The notes under the pieces: generated by a model
Told to the model about the DNA's origin: nothing
Database searches by the model: none
The model's input: the letters and a program-made list of their open reading frames with translations, nothing else
Made by a program: the position numbers and the translations under genes
From: Adiantum capillus-veneris
Taxonomy: Eukaryota; Streptophyta; Polypodiopsida; Polypodiales; Pteridaceae
Direction of reading: 5' to 3'
DNA: 64,000 nucleotides
Assembly (NCBI GenBank): GCA_014529385.2
Contig: CM043960.1
Span: 76,715,910-76,779,909, forward strand
Shown here: piece by piece, positions 34,137 through 45,217 of the stretch
How the letters are laid out: every line of letters starts with the position of its first letter
How positions within the stretch are numbered: position 1 is the stretch's first letter

Positions 34137-35578
34137 ACATGGAAGCTAGTTAAATTACCACAGGGCAAAAAGGCTCTACCTTGTAAATGGGTTTACAGGT
34201 ATAAGATCACCGCTCATGATAGTCAGCCAAAGTACAAAGCAAGGCTTGTTGCCAAGGGCTTTAAGCAAGAACAAGGCATTGACTTTGATGAAGTCTTCTC
34301 TCCGGTGGTCAAGATGACTACATTGAGATGCTTTCTTGCATTGGTTGCCATATTAGATTTGGTGTTGCACCAAATGGATGTCAAGACAGCGTTCTTGCAT
34401 GGTGATTTAGATGTGGAAATTTACATGCAGCAGCCAGAAGGGTTTGTTGAGGAAGGCAAGGAAGATTTGGTATGCCAGTTGTTGAAGAGTCTTTATGGCT
34501 TAAAACAATCACCGAGGGCATGGTACCATAAATTCCACAAGTTTATGCTTTCTCAAGGCTACAAATGTAGTGAGTTCGATCACTGTCTATATACAAAGAA
34601 GGCTAAGGATGGCAGTTGGCTGATCCTTATTTTGTATGTGGATGACATGTTGATTGCTGGCAATTCCAAAATTTCAGCTTTGAAGTCAAAGATGGCAAAA
34701 TCTTTTGACATGAAAGACGTGGGTGAGGCAAGTCATATACTTGGTATGCGCATTGAGAGAGACAGATCAAAGAAGTTGATTTGGTTATCTCAAATAGAGT
34801 ATATTGACAAGGTTTCAATATGGAGAAGGGAAAGGCATTGAGTGTTCCATTGCCACAATATGTGAAACTTAGCAAACAAGATTGTCCTAGGTCTGAGGAA
34901 GAACAGGCTGAAATGGATAAGATTCCATATGCGTCTGCAGTGGGTCGTTTGATGTATGCAATGATTGCTACTCGCCCAGACATTGCATTTGCAGTGGGAG
35001 TAGTAAGTCGATACATGTCAAACCCAGGCAAGAAACATTAGGAGGCAGTGAAAGGAATATTGAGATACCTGAAAGCTACAAAGAGTATGCGTATATGCTA
35101 TGGGAGTCAGGAGCTAAGTGTAAAGGGTTTTTCATACTCAGATTATGCAGGTGACTTAGACAACCAAAGGTCTACTTCAGGGTATGTCTTTACATTGGCT
35201 GGTGGAGCAGTATCATGGCGTTCTAGATTACAAGATTGTGTTACTCAGTCTACTACAGAGACTGAATATGTTGCAGCATCAGAGGCATGCAAAGAATCAA
35301 TTTGGCTTAATCGACTAGTAACAGATTTGGGAATCAAAGAAGAGATGCCTGTGTTATATTGTGATAGTCAAAGTGCTATACAATTGGCTCGCAATCCAGT
35401 TTATCACTCAAAGACAAAGCATGTGGATGTGAAGTATCATTTCATCAGGGAAATGCTCAAGGATAAGCAACTTCAGCTTGTCAAAGTTCACACCACAGAA
35501 AATCCTGTTGATCTACTTACAAAAGGACTTCCCTCAGAGAGCTTTGCGCATTTTCGCAAGCAGTTAGGTGTAGGGTAG
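34137..35578 (+). pseudogene. copia reverse transcriptase and RNase H
   Basis: RT reads PCKWVYRYKI, KARLVAKGFKQ, DVKTAFLHGDLDVEIYMQQP, YGLKQSPRAWY and LILYVDDMLIAGNS (catalytic DD at about 34638-34655). A frameshift at about 34815-34840 is followed by RPDIAFAVGVVSRYMSNPGKKH and a TAG (35040) where Trp fits. RNase H (35048-35578) is otherwise intact with YADWAGD-like SDYAGD, STTETEYVAASEACKE, YCDSQSAIQLA, the HVDVKYHFIRE helix and VDLLTKGLP. Confidence 0.9.
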
Positions 35579-35656
35579 TACATCACTTCTCTACATCTCT
35601 TGTATATTGGCTTGTATAGTAGCTTCTCTCACACTTAAAGTACCACATTGGACTTT

Positions 35657-35667
35657 AAGTGGGAGGT
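35657..35667 (+). promoter_or_regulatory. Polypurine tract of the copia element
   Basis: AAGTGGGAGG directly before TTGTTGGGG, the 3' LTR start. Confidence 0.8.
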
Positions 35668-35858
35668 TGTTGGGGTATAAAGCCCAATGTGGTCGCCCAG
35701 GTAAGTGGGCGGGCCGCCAGGTATGTACACATATTCTTTTGTAAAAACCTAATAAGAACTCACTATGCTTTACACATTACAGTAGAGCGAGTTCACCATA
35801 TCCTCGTGCTCTTCTTCTCGCACTCTCTCTTGCGTTGCACTTCCGCTCGTACTCCTTC
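35668..35858 (+). repeat. 3' LTR of the copia element (191 bp)
   Basis: TGTTGGGGTATAAAGCCC start, with TATAAA at about 35675. The end CTCCTTC runs into the C tract. Longer than the 5' LTR because it keeps a block of about 40 bp the 5' copy lacks. Confidence 0.88.
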
Positions 35859-35881
35859 CCCCCCCCCCCCCCCCCCCCCCC
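35859..35881 (+). repeat. Poly-C tract at the copia insertion site
   Basis: About 24 uninterrupted C residues, mirrored by 11 C residues at 30362-30372 on the other side of the element. Confidence 0.95.
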
Positions 35882-36640
35882 TCTTTGCATACTTCAAGGC
35901 TATTGGACCTTATTGTGGGCTAGTCAATGAATGCCTCTCTTCATTTCAAGCAAGAGGGTTAGCATTGTGACAAGTGTACTTCATTCCCTCTTTGAGAAGA
36001 GAGCTTAATTCTGTAGTTAAATAAAGATATAATCTCATTGGCTCTTAAGGTAGGATATCCAATGAGATTCAAGCTAGCTCATGCAATGCTCAACCCTCAT
36101 TGGTCCCCCTGGTAGGCTACCCAATAGGATCAAAGCTTGCTCATGGGCTCTATTCTTATTGTTTCTCTTTGTGGGCTATCCAATGAGATTTAAGCTTGTT
36201 CAAGTAATGCTTAATTCCCATTGGTTCTTCAAGATGTCCATCCAATGGGAATCAGGCTTGCTTGGGGGTAACATAGCTAGGTGCTTGACATGTGTCCTTT
36301 ATACCTTAAGTGAAAGGGTGAGTTCTAAAGTGTGTGTCTTCTCTCTCATCTCCCTACAAGAGAGGCTCGCCCCATGCAAGTGGGGGGTGCAACTTGGCCA
36401 CTTGAAGGTCCATAGCAACCTTAGAGCTAATATTGAATGGTCTAAAACACCTAGAATTGGCAATAGAATTCCCCATTAATCCTAGGCCCAATGGATTCTA
36501 GCACTACCCTTTGGAGGCTTAATGAAGCTTACCCTAAGGTCATTTAAAGCTTCATTGAGTTCACATTGCTCTTTGATAGACTATCTCTCCTCTTGGTCCC
36601 CTATTAAAATAAGTCCACTAGCACATATTAATATTATGAC
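35882..36640 (+). repeat. Dispersed repeat, copy A, right part
   Basis: Continues the interrupted repeat. It shares with 63235-63990 several ordered blocks: CTTGACATGTGTCCTT, GGCTCGCCCC, a TTAATGAAGCTTACCCTAAGG-like block and TTGCTCTTTGATAGAC. Inside it a block of about 60 bp (CTCATTGG...AGGCTA/CCAATGAGATT...AGCTTG) recurs about four times at about 36030-36260. No gene. Confidence 0.6.
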
Positions 36641-36810
36641 TCTTGCTCTCTTTATCTTCCCATTTTAAATGGCCAGTTTAATATGAGAGAATCATTTGAG
36701 AAAGTTAGATATTAAATTTTATGACATTTGACCTCTTGTTTCCTTCCCAAACCCTTGAATTCTCTCCTCTTTCCCCCTCCTTTCCCTTCTCGTGAACCCC
36801 TCTCTTTGTC

Positions 36811-36928
<118 letters not shown>

Positions 36929-37079
36929 CAAAACAAGTCCTAATAAATTAAAATGAAGTGAAACAAATAAACTTAGACACCCCCCCCCCCCCCTCCCTCC
37001 ACCAATTTAAATGACTGCTGTTGTGTGGGACCGAACTGTCATGCATCCTTGTTTTTGGGAGTGTGTAATGAACTCACCA

Positions 37080-37275
37080 AATGGCCACAGCCATCCAAAA
37101 CACTATATAACATGGTCTCTTAAATGAACCCCAAAAGGTGGGATCGACCATGGGTAGAAAATCACGTGGATTTGGAGGCGAGCGAACGGTCCTTGACCAC
37201 CCCCACTCACAACCTAAGTTTCAAACTCATGACCTCCTTGTTGTAAACTTGGTGCCGTAACTACATGCCCATGTG
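37080..37275 (-). repeat. Possible tRNA-derived SINE
   Basis: On the minus strand a TGTAGTTACGGCACCAAG segment (about 37249-37265) resembles a polymerase III A box. About 30 nt later GGTCATGAGTTTGAAACTT (about 37216-37234) resembles a B box. The body continues to about 37090. No tail or target duplication was confirmed. Confidence 0.3.
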
Positions 37276-37529
37276 AATTTCTTTATCTTCGCTTGCTCAT
37301 AAAGTAACTTGCCCTAGGAAAAAGTAAACTCTCGAACACATTGGACAAATCACAAGCACCGAGGTGATCGTGCGCACAATTCAGAGCCATAGATCCCATT
37401 CATTCAAGACCCCGTGGTATATAGATTGGGTTCAAACAAGGCAGTGGAAAAGGGAAGGAAAGGGGTGTGGATGCTTGGTGGTGGACCCCCCCCCCCCCCC
37501 CCCCCCCCCCCCCCACACACACACACATA

Positions 37530-38850
37530 CACATTTTTTGTAAATCTTGTTGATATAATTTACAAGTGGGAAATCTTAAAGCAAGGAAGACCAGCAAAAA
37601 AGAAGAGATGCAAAAAGTGGAGCACCATGAGGCTCCGAGGGCCAGAAATAGTCGAAGTAAATCCTATAGGCATCAAGAGTAATGTCCCCAACATCATATG
37701 CAAAATGCAATGCTTGATCAAGCGACAATTTGAAGTAGGGAAATGGGCAACATCAGTGGCTTGAAACATCAAGAGGTTGCGATGGTGCCAAATGGTCCAT
37801 AGAGGCCAAAATCTAATCTAACCAAAAAAGACTGTAAACTGATACTGCGGGGACTGAAGCATCCCAAAAAGCCAAAATCGTATGTGAAAAGTGCCGGAAG
37901 GAAAATGAAGCCGATTTCGAATGAAGGATCTCAAGTATCAACAACCCACAATAAGTGTGGCACAGCCTCCTCAGCTTCATGACATTTGACACAACGAGAA
38001 GGCACAATATGCCATGCATGCAATAGGATGCCAAAAGGTAGAGCTCCCAACAAGTAAATACGCTCCTTCACAAGGAGATGACTTTGCCAAATGCAAGACA
38101 ATGTTCGTTTCCACCATAAGGATGACTTGAAGAGAGACCACATCTGATTACCATGATGCACAATCCACTCATCAGATTGCAAGGCAAAAACATTGCAAAC
38201 TGAAATGCATTCCAGGTTGGTATCAGCAAGATTCCAATCAGAGCAGTGGGAGTCCACATTCAAAGGAGGAATAGGTGAGAGATTAGCAAGCATCATTCAA
38301 ATCTCCCGCAAAGGAGGAGAATAATGGAGTCCCAATCGAAACCGAGATGCTGCATTAGAGAATGAAAGAACATGACCGGCATTGTCCACCACCAAGTGTA
38401 CATGGCATATTCCTTTTTGAGAGAGAAAATACGCCTGGTGAGGAGATTTCTGGACCAATGTCAAAGAGAAAGCCTTGCTCCAATGCAAGGTCTCCAATCA
38501 AAGGGAGTTGGCGAGAGAGGATTGACGACCATGCCATTCCAACTACGAGGTGATAACCTTCCAATCAATAATGAGAGACGAAGTAAAGGGAGTAATGCGT
38601 CCTTCAAGCTTCCCAAAACTAACTTTCCAATATGTTGGCTACCGATGACCATGGTGTGACAATTTGCGCGCACAAATGAGATACCATGAGTGTCCAGGGT
38701 AGACTGGCAATAGTGTAGCTTTCCAAGCCAGAACATGACTTCACAAATCCAAAATATTCAATCCTCCTAGACACATGGGAGAACACAACTTGTCCATAGA
38801 AAAAACCAGAGACCCTTCTTGTGAGGCGAGGTGCACGCGCGCGCACACAC
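37530..38850 (-). mobile_element. 5'-truncated LINE, C-terminal part of ORF2
   Basis: Minus strand. In broken frames it reads LCSPMCLGGLNILDL (about 38790), an AWKATLLPVYPGHSWYLI-like segment, and SWNGMVVNPLSPTPFDWRP (about 38510). Nearest the 3' end comes the zf-RVT zinc-binding region with LLVKERIYLLG, CVKCHEAEEAVPHLLW (about 37940-37990). This is the region downstream of RT in plant LINE ORF2. Endonuclease and RT are missing, a typical 5' truncation. The 3' end runs to about 37530, where (TG)n and G tracts begin. Confidence 0.8.
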
Positions 38851-40480
38851 ACACACATTGTAGCTACTAAAACTAGTCTTGCTTGGTGGGCCTTTGCCGT
38901 ACATTATTTGATTGATTTTGGAGCGCAGCTAGTTACTTGGTTAGTTTATTGTGATTGTTGTCCCGTTGGGTTTTGTTGTGGAACACGAGAAAATGAGTAG
39001 AACCAACCAATAATAGCTCAGCTTAGGACTTGATGAGCATTGAGAAGAAGCAAGTTGTGTCCCATAGCACTCCCGATACAACAAAGGGCTACTAAAGAGG
39101 GTAATTGAATCGAGCAAAAGGGTTGCACCTTAACCTAGTCCTTAACCTACTTTGGTAGTTGTTTGCAGATTGTACCATTTATCCTAGTAATATGGACCAT
39201 TTAGTCTCTAGACCATGGTTCCATCTTTGAGACACCTATCTTATTCTCAACCATGGTACCATCTTTGAGACACCCATCTTATTCTCAATCAAGCGTAGTC
39301 AATTTTCCTTTATTTCTCGTAGAACATGAGAGAGACATGAGAGAGAGAGAGAGAGAGTAAACATGTACAGAGTGCATTGAGTATTTCAATATATAAATTG
39401 AATTGCTTAACTGTGAGAAAGAAATGAGTGTTTACTTGATATAGATATGATGATCGAGATTGAACATGCACTGGTGAGGAAAACATGTGGCTAAACTAAA
39501 CTTAAGGAAGCTTTGACAAACTCAAAAAATACAGAAAAAAATAAAAAGGCTAATCTATACTACTGACCTGATAATTGTGTACGAATGTCATCCAATTGTG
39601 CAAGCCGGAGGACAATGTTTGAGTCAAGCTACAAAAAAGCAATGTGAATAGTTAAACATATCTTCTTGCAATGAAACGGCACAGACTCAATCTGCAAAGT
39701 ATACAGTGCACGTCATGTAGAGGTGCCATACAAAAGTATGGTGGAGAGCTGGCACTGTGGTCTCTCCAAAAATTATAAGAAACGGAAGCCGTGTGCTGCC
39801 CCGTAGCGTTTATGTGTTGCGCCAAGCAAACGCATAGACATGGGAAATTGGATGCAAATCACGGACCTTACAGTGTTGTCAAGATGGAGTCTCGCTTATG
39901 CAATCAAAACGTTCAGTGTTGTGAATATATGTTCTCTGCCATACACAAAACAAGCATTAAGACAAATACAGAAGACATAGGATATTGATTAAGATTAAAG
40001 AGAAGCATATCTAAATTTCTGTTCTATGTCCTATGATCAGTATTAGCTTCTCTCTCTCTCTCTCTCTTGCTCTCTCTCTTGTAAGCACCATATTCACTCC
40101 ACTCATCCCTAACCCAAATACAAATATGGCAAATGTTCTGATTGTGTTTATTTTTTTACTTGTGTTGAAAGATAAGTTAGAAACCTTCTACTTTGATGAC
40201 TCATCTATGTCTACGGATGGACATATAAACTTGTCAGTTGTTACTTTTTTTTGTCCCTAGTTATTGCCAAGCTCGAGGAGTTATTTATTTATTTTGGGGG
40301 TGGCCGTTGAGCGAGCCCATGAGAGCGAGTAACTATTACCATCAAGAATCTAAGTGCAATAGGAGCGAGCGGCATGCACAAAAAATCCTAGTTGGAGGGA
40401 GATGGCAAGTTTGTTGAGAAACCTATATATTGCTCATGAGTTAAATAGAGCAAGACATTCTACATGTCTATAAAAGCTAG
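38851..40480. other. Intergenic stretch, no supported gene
   Basis: AT-rich, with short CT/GA microsatellites (about 39333-39357, 40053-40079) and a direct repeat of about 40 bp around 39220-39290 (ACCATGGT...CATCTTATTCTCAA). One candidate isolated exon is listed separately. A segment of about 35 bp near 40243-40280 recurs near 55996-56035. Confidence 0.5.
39568..39628 (-). other. Candidate isolated 61-bp exon
   Basis: On the minus strand TTTTTTGTAG (acceptor) precedes and GTCAGT (donor) follows a 61-nt open segment encoding LDSNIVLRLAQLDDIRTQL, a plausible amphipathic helix. No neighbouring exon was recognised. It could be a captured host-gene fragment, a pseudo-exon or chance. Confidence 0.25.
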
Positions 40481-40539
40481 AGAGCCATAAAACACTGTAA
40501 GAGAGTCAACCAACTCCCAAGTCCATTATATAACATTTT

Positions 40540-41203
40540 CATAGAGCGTATTTGGCATACATGTCAACCAAGGCAATGCCAAGCACTAAATCGTTTGTCA
40601 ATAGCCCTTGACTAACAATATCATCTGAATTATTTCGCCCATATTAGTTGAGCAAGGCAATGCCAAGCATGACATCGTTTTTCAATAATGCATGACTAAC
40701 TATATCATTGGAATTCTTTCACCCATAATAGCCTCTTGCATAATGCCACATGCCCTTCAAATGCAAGCAGAGGTGAGCGCATTTGGAGAGATGTCCTCGC
40801 AGTGCATATGGTAAAAACAACCCTAAGCTTTTTGGCCTTTCCCGTGTTGGGCATATGTTGTAGTCAGTGCACTCCATGAGACGACATACTTGACAAGCAA
40901 CTCCTCGACCACCTTTTGTGCTTGCAGAGGTAGAGCACATTTGGCATACACGTCGACCAAGGCAATTCCAAGAAAGACATCGTTTTTCAATAGCCCTTGA
41001 CTAACAATATCATCTGAACTATTTTGCCCATATTAGTGTCTTGCGTAATGGCATAGCGGCCGTGAAGATGCAAGATTAGGTGATCGCATTTGGAGAGGCG
41101 TCCTTGCATTGCATATGCTCAAAACAGCCCTAAGCTTCCTCGCCTTTTTCGCTTATGTTGGGCATATCCGTAGTCAATGCACTCCATGAGACGACATCCC
41201 AGA
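40540..41203 (-). pseudogene. Diverged PPR gene fragments at the start of the array
   Basis: Minus-strand text matches the PPR blocks of the array in more divergent form and without the minisatellite linker. It includes a KNDVFLGIALVDVYAK-like segment at about 40950-40990, an EELL-V-DVVS region at about 40880-40910, and ANMGE/MQ motifs at about 40720-40790. It may represent the pre-amplification form of the broken gene. Confidence 0.55.
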
Positions 41204-41481
41204 CAAGATCAGCCCCAAATTAGCCTAAAGAATTAGCGTTTTTAGCCCAAAAAAACAGCCCCAAATCAGCCCCAAATCCACCACCAAATCAGCCTAAAAA
41301 ATGAGCGTTTTTAGACCAAGAAAACAGCCCCACATCAACCCCAAATCAGCTACCAAATCAACCTAAAAAATTAGTGTTTTTAGCCCAAAAAAACAGCCCC
41401 AATCCGCCATCAAATCAGCCCAAAATTACAGCATTTTTAGCTCCTAGTTTTGGACTTTCCCGTGTTGGGCATATCTCGCAA

Positions 41482-41730
41482 TTAGTGCACTACATGAGAT
41501 GACATACCTGACAAGCAACTCCTCGACCACCTTTGGTGCTTGCTGAGGTGGAGCACGTTTCGCTTACATGTTGACCAAGACAATGCCAAGCACGACATCT
41601 TTTTCCAGAAATGTTTGACTAACAATATGATCGAAATTCTTTCACCCATATCAGCCTCTTGCATAATGCCACATGTCTTGAAGATGCAAGCATAGACGAT
41701 CGCATTTGGAGAGATGTCCCTGCATTGCAT
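41482..41730 (-). pseudogene. PPR block A, copy 1
   Basis: 82 codons: MQCRDISPNAIVYACIFKTC, then GIMQEADMGERI, the end of one PPR motif and the next helix of a PLS-class protein. A frameshift after GERI destroys the PPR reading. The following bases still encode, in another frame, the conserved LEKDVVLGIALVNMYAKC-type text. PPR proteins bind organelle RNA; this fragment cannot. Confidence 0.75.
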
Positions 41731-42097
41731 ATGCTGAAAACAGTCCTAAGCTTCCTCGCCTTCCCCTCTCGTGTTGGGCATATCCGTAGTCAATGCACTC
41801 CATGAGACGACATCCCAGACAAGATCAGCCCCAAATCAGCCTAAAGAATTAGCGTTTTTAGCCCAAAAAAACAGCCCCAAATCCGCCACCAAATCAGCCT
41901 AAAAAATTAGCGTTTTTAGACCAAGAAAACAGCCCCACATCAGCCCCAAATCAGCTACCAAATCAACCTAAAAAATTAGTGTTTTTAGCCCAAAAAAACA
42001 GCCCCATATCAGCCCCAATCCGCCATCAAATCAGCCCAAAATTACAGCATTTTTAGCTCCTAGTTTTGGACTTTCCCGTGTTGGGCATATCTCGCAA

Positions 42098-42346
42098 TTA
42101 GTGCACTACATGAGATGACATACCTGACAAGCAACTCCTCGACCACCTTTGGTGCTTGCTGAGGTGGAGCACGTTTCGCTTACATGTTGACCAAGACAAT
42201 GCCAAGCACGACATCTTTTTCCAGAAATGTTTGACTAACAATATGATCGAAATTCTTTCACCCATATCAGCCTCTTGCATAATGCCACATGTCTTGAAGA
42301 TGCAAGCGTAGACGATCGCATTTGGAGAGATGTCCCTGCATTGCAT
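42098..42346 (-). pseudogene. PPR block A, copy 2
   Basis: Translation identical to copy 1, including the same frameshift, so the break predates amplification. Confidence 0.75.
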
Positions 42347-42702
42347 ATGCTGAAAACAGTCCTAAGCTTCCTCGCCTTCCCCTCTCGTGTTGGGCATATC
42401 CGTAGTCAATGCACTCCATGAGACGACATCCCAGACAAGATCAGCCCCAAATCAGCCTAAAGAATTAGCGTTTTTAGCCCAAAAAAACAGCCCCAAATCC
42501 GCCACTAAATCAGCCTAAAAAATTAGCGTTTTTAGACCAAGAAAACAGCCCGACATCAACCCCAAATCAGCTACCAAATCAACCTAAAAAATTAGTGTTT
42601 TTAGCCCAAAAAAACAGCCCCAATCCGCCATCAAATCAGCCCAAAATTACAGCATTTTTAGCTCCTAGTTTTGGACTTTCCCGTGTTGGGCATATCTCGC
42701 AA

Positions 42703-42951
42703 TTAGTGCACTACATGAGATGACATACCTGACAAGCAACTCCTCGACCACCTTTGGTGCTTGCTGAGGTGGAGCACGTTTCGCTTACATGTTGACCAAG
42801 ACAATGCCAAGCACGACATCTTTTTCCAGAAATGTTTGACTAACAATATGATCGAAATTCTTTCACCCATATCAGCCTCTTGCATAATGCCACATGTCTT
42901 GAAGATGCAAGCGTAGACGATCGCATTTGGAGAGATGTCCCTGCATTGCAT
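42703..42951 (-). pseudogene. PPR block A, copy 3
   Basis: Identical to copies 1 and 2 at protein level. Confidence 0.75.
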
Positions 42952-43318
42952 ATGCTGAAAACAATCCTAAGCTTCCTCGCCTTCCCCTCTCGTGTTGGGC
43001 ATATCCGTAGTCAATGCACTCCATGAGATGACATCCCAGACAAGATCAGCCCCAAATCAGCCTAAAGAATTAGCGTTTTTAGCCCAAAAAAACAGCCCCA
43101 AATCCGCCACCAAATCAGCCTAAAAAATTAGCGTTTTTAGACCAAGAAAACAGCCCCACATCAGCCCCAAATCAGCTACCAAATCAACCTGAAAAATTAG
43201 CGTTTTTAGCCCAAAAAAACAACCCCAGATCAGCCCCAATCCGCCATCCAATCAGACCAAAATTACAGCATTTTTAGCTCCTAGTTTTGGACTTTCCCGT
43301 GTTGGGCATATCTCGCAA

Positions 43319-43567
43319 TTAGTGCACTACATGAGATGACATACCTGACAAGCAACTCCTCGACCACCTTTGGTGCTTGTTTAGGTGGAGCACGTTTCGC
43401 TTACATGTTGACCAAGGCAATGCCAAGCACGACATCTTTTTCCAGAAATGTTTGCCTAACAATGTGATCGAAATTCTTTCACCCATATTAGCCTCTTGCA
43501 TAATGCCACATGTCTTGTAGATGCAAGCGTAGACGATCGCATTTGGAGAGACGTCCTTGCATTGCAT
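43319..43567 (-). pseudogene. PPR block A, copy 4 (variant)
   Basis: Reads MQCKDVSPNAIVYACIYKTC and EANMGERI, with scattered differences from copies 1-3 but the same frame break. Confidence 0.72.
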
Positions 43568-43730
43568 ATGCTGAAAACAGTCCTAAGCTTCCTCGCCTTT
43601 CCCTCTCGTGTTGGGCATATCTCGCAGTCAATGCACTCCATGAGACGACATCCAGACAAGATCAGTCCCTAATCAACCACCAAATCAGCCCTAAAACTTA
43701 GCGTTTTTAGCCTCTAAATGATCCATCAAA

Positions 43731-44015
43731 TCAGCCCAGAAAATCAGTGTTTTTAGCTCCTATTCTTGGCCTTTCTTGTGTTGAGAATATCACGCAATCA
43801 GTGCATTCCATGAGAAGTCCTCGCATTGCATATGCTAAAAACAGCCCTAAAGCTTTTTGGCCTTTTTCGTGTTGGGCATATCCCGCAATCAGTGCACTCC
43901 ATGAGACGACATCCTTGACAAGCAACTCCTCGACCACCTTTTGTGCTTGCTGAGGTAGAGCACATTTGGCATACACGTCGACCAAGGCAATTCCAAGAAA
44001 GACATCATTTTTCAA
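43731..44015 (-). pseudogene. PPR block B, copy 1
   Basis: 94 codons with KNDVFLGIALVDVYAKCALP, EELLVKDVVSWSALIAGYAQ and ALGLFLAYAMRG, recognisable consecutive L/S-type PPR helices. The usual MYAKCG reads VYAKCA. The frame leaves PPR text near the end. Confidence 0.8.
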
Positions 44016-44520
44016 TAGCCCTTGACTAACAATATCATCTGAACTATTTTGCCCATATTAGTGTCTTGCGTAATGGCATAGCAGCCGTGAAGATACAAGA
44101 TTAGGTGATCGCATTTGGAGAGGCGTCCTTGCATTGCATATGCTCAAAACAGCCCTAAGCTTCCTCGCCTTTTTCGCTTATGTTGGGCATATCTGTAGTC
44201 AATGCACTCCATGAGACGACATCCCAGACAAGATCAGCCACCAAATCAGCCTAAAGAATTAGCGTTTTTAGCCCAAAAAAACAGCCTCAGATCAGCCCCA
44301 AATCCGCCACCAAATCAGCCTAGAAAATTAGCGTTTTTAGACCAAGAAAACAGCCCCAGATCAACCCCAAATCAGCTACCAAATCAACCTAAAAAATTAG
44401 CGTTTTTAGCCCAAAAAAACAGCCCCAGATCAGCCCCAAATCCGCCATCAAATCAGCCCAAAATTACAGCAATTTTTAGCTCCCTGTTTTGGACTTTCCC
44501 GTGTTGGGCATATCTCGCAA

Positions 44521-44769
44521 TTAGTGCACTATATGAGATGACATACCTGACAAGCAACTCCTCGACCACCTTTGGTGCTTGCTGAGGTGGAGCACGTTTC
44601 GCTTACATGTTGACCAAGGCAATGCCAAGCACGACATCTTTTTCCAGAAATGTTTGCCTAACAATATGATCGAAATTCTTTCACCCATATTAGCCTCTTG
44701 CATAATGCCACATGTCTTGAAGATGCAAGCGTAGACGATCGCATTTGGAGAGACGTCCTTGCATTGCAT
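44521..44769 (-). pseudogene. PPR block A, copy 5
   Basis: Close to copy 4 (MQCKDVSPNAIVYACIFKTC). Lies 1202 bp from it, defining the higher-order unit. Confidence 0.72.
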
Positions 44770-44932
44770 ATGCTGAAAACAGTCCTAAGCTTCCTTGCCT
44801 TTCCCTCTCGTGTTGGGCATATTCCGCAGTCAATGCACTCCATGAGACGACATCCAGACAAGATCAGTCCCTAATCAACCACCAAATCAGCCCTAAAACT
44901 TAGCGTTTTTAGCCTCTAAATGATCCATCAAA

Positions 44933-45217
44933 TCAGCCCAAAAAATCAGTGTTTTTAGCTCCTATTCTTGGCCTTTCCTGTGTTGAGAATATCACGCAAT
45001 CAGTGCATTCCATGAGAAGTCCTCGCATTGCATATGCTAAAAACAGCCCTAAAGCTTTTTGGCCTTTTTCGTGTTGGGCATATCCCGCAATCAGTGCACT
45101 CCATGAGACGACATCCTTGACAAGCAACTCCTCGACCACCTTTTGTGCTTGCTGAGATAGAGCACATTTGGCATACACGTCGACCAAGGCAATTCCAAGA
45201 AAGACATCGTTTTTCAA
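44933..45217 (-). pseudogene. PPR block B, copy 2
   Basis: Nearly identical to 43731-44015 (one Leu/Ser and similar differences), 1202 bp downstream. Confidence 0.8.

Larger units (their letters stand above)
30373..35858 (+). mobile_element. Short-LTR Ty1/copia retrotransposon, 5.5 kb
   Basis: Two short LTRs (30373-30528 and 35668-35858), an initiator-tRNA-Met-type primer site, Gag-protease-integrase-RT-RNase H order (copia order) and a polypurine tract are all present. Flanks on both sides are C tracts, so a CCCCC target duplication fits but cannot be proven. The polyprotein is interrupted by several stops; every identified stop can be explained by one C-to-T or G-to-A change. The insertion splits a dispersed repeat. 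Confidence 0.92.

Noticed and set aside
35659-35970. 103-codon ORF across the copia 3' LTR
   Set aside because: Runs through LTR and poly-C; no domain.
37414-37764. 116-codon plus-strand ORF with a poly-Pro run
   Set aside because: Proline run is a C tract; the rest is antisense to the LINE 3' end.
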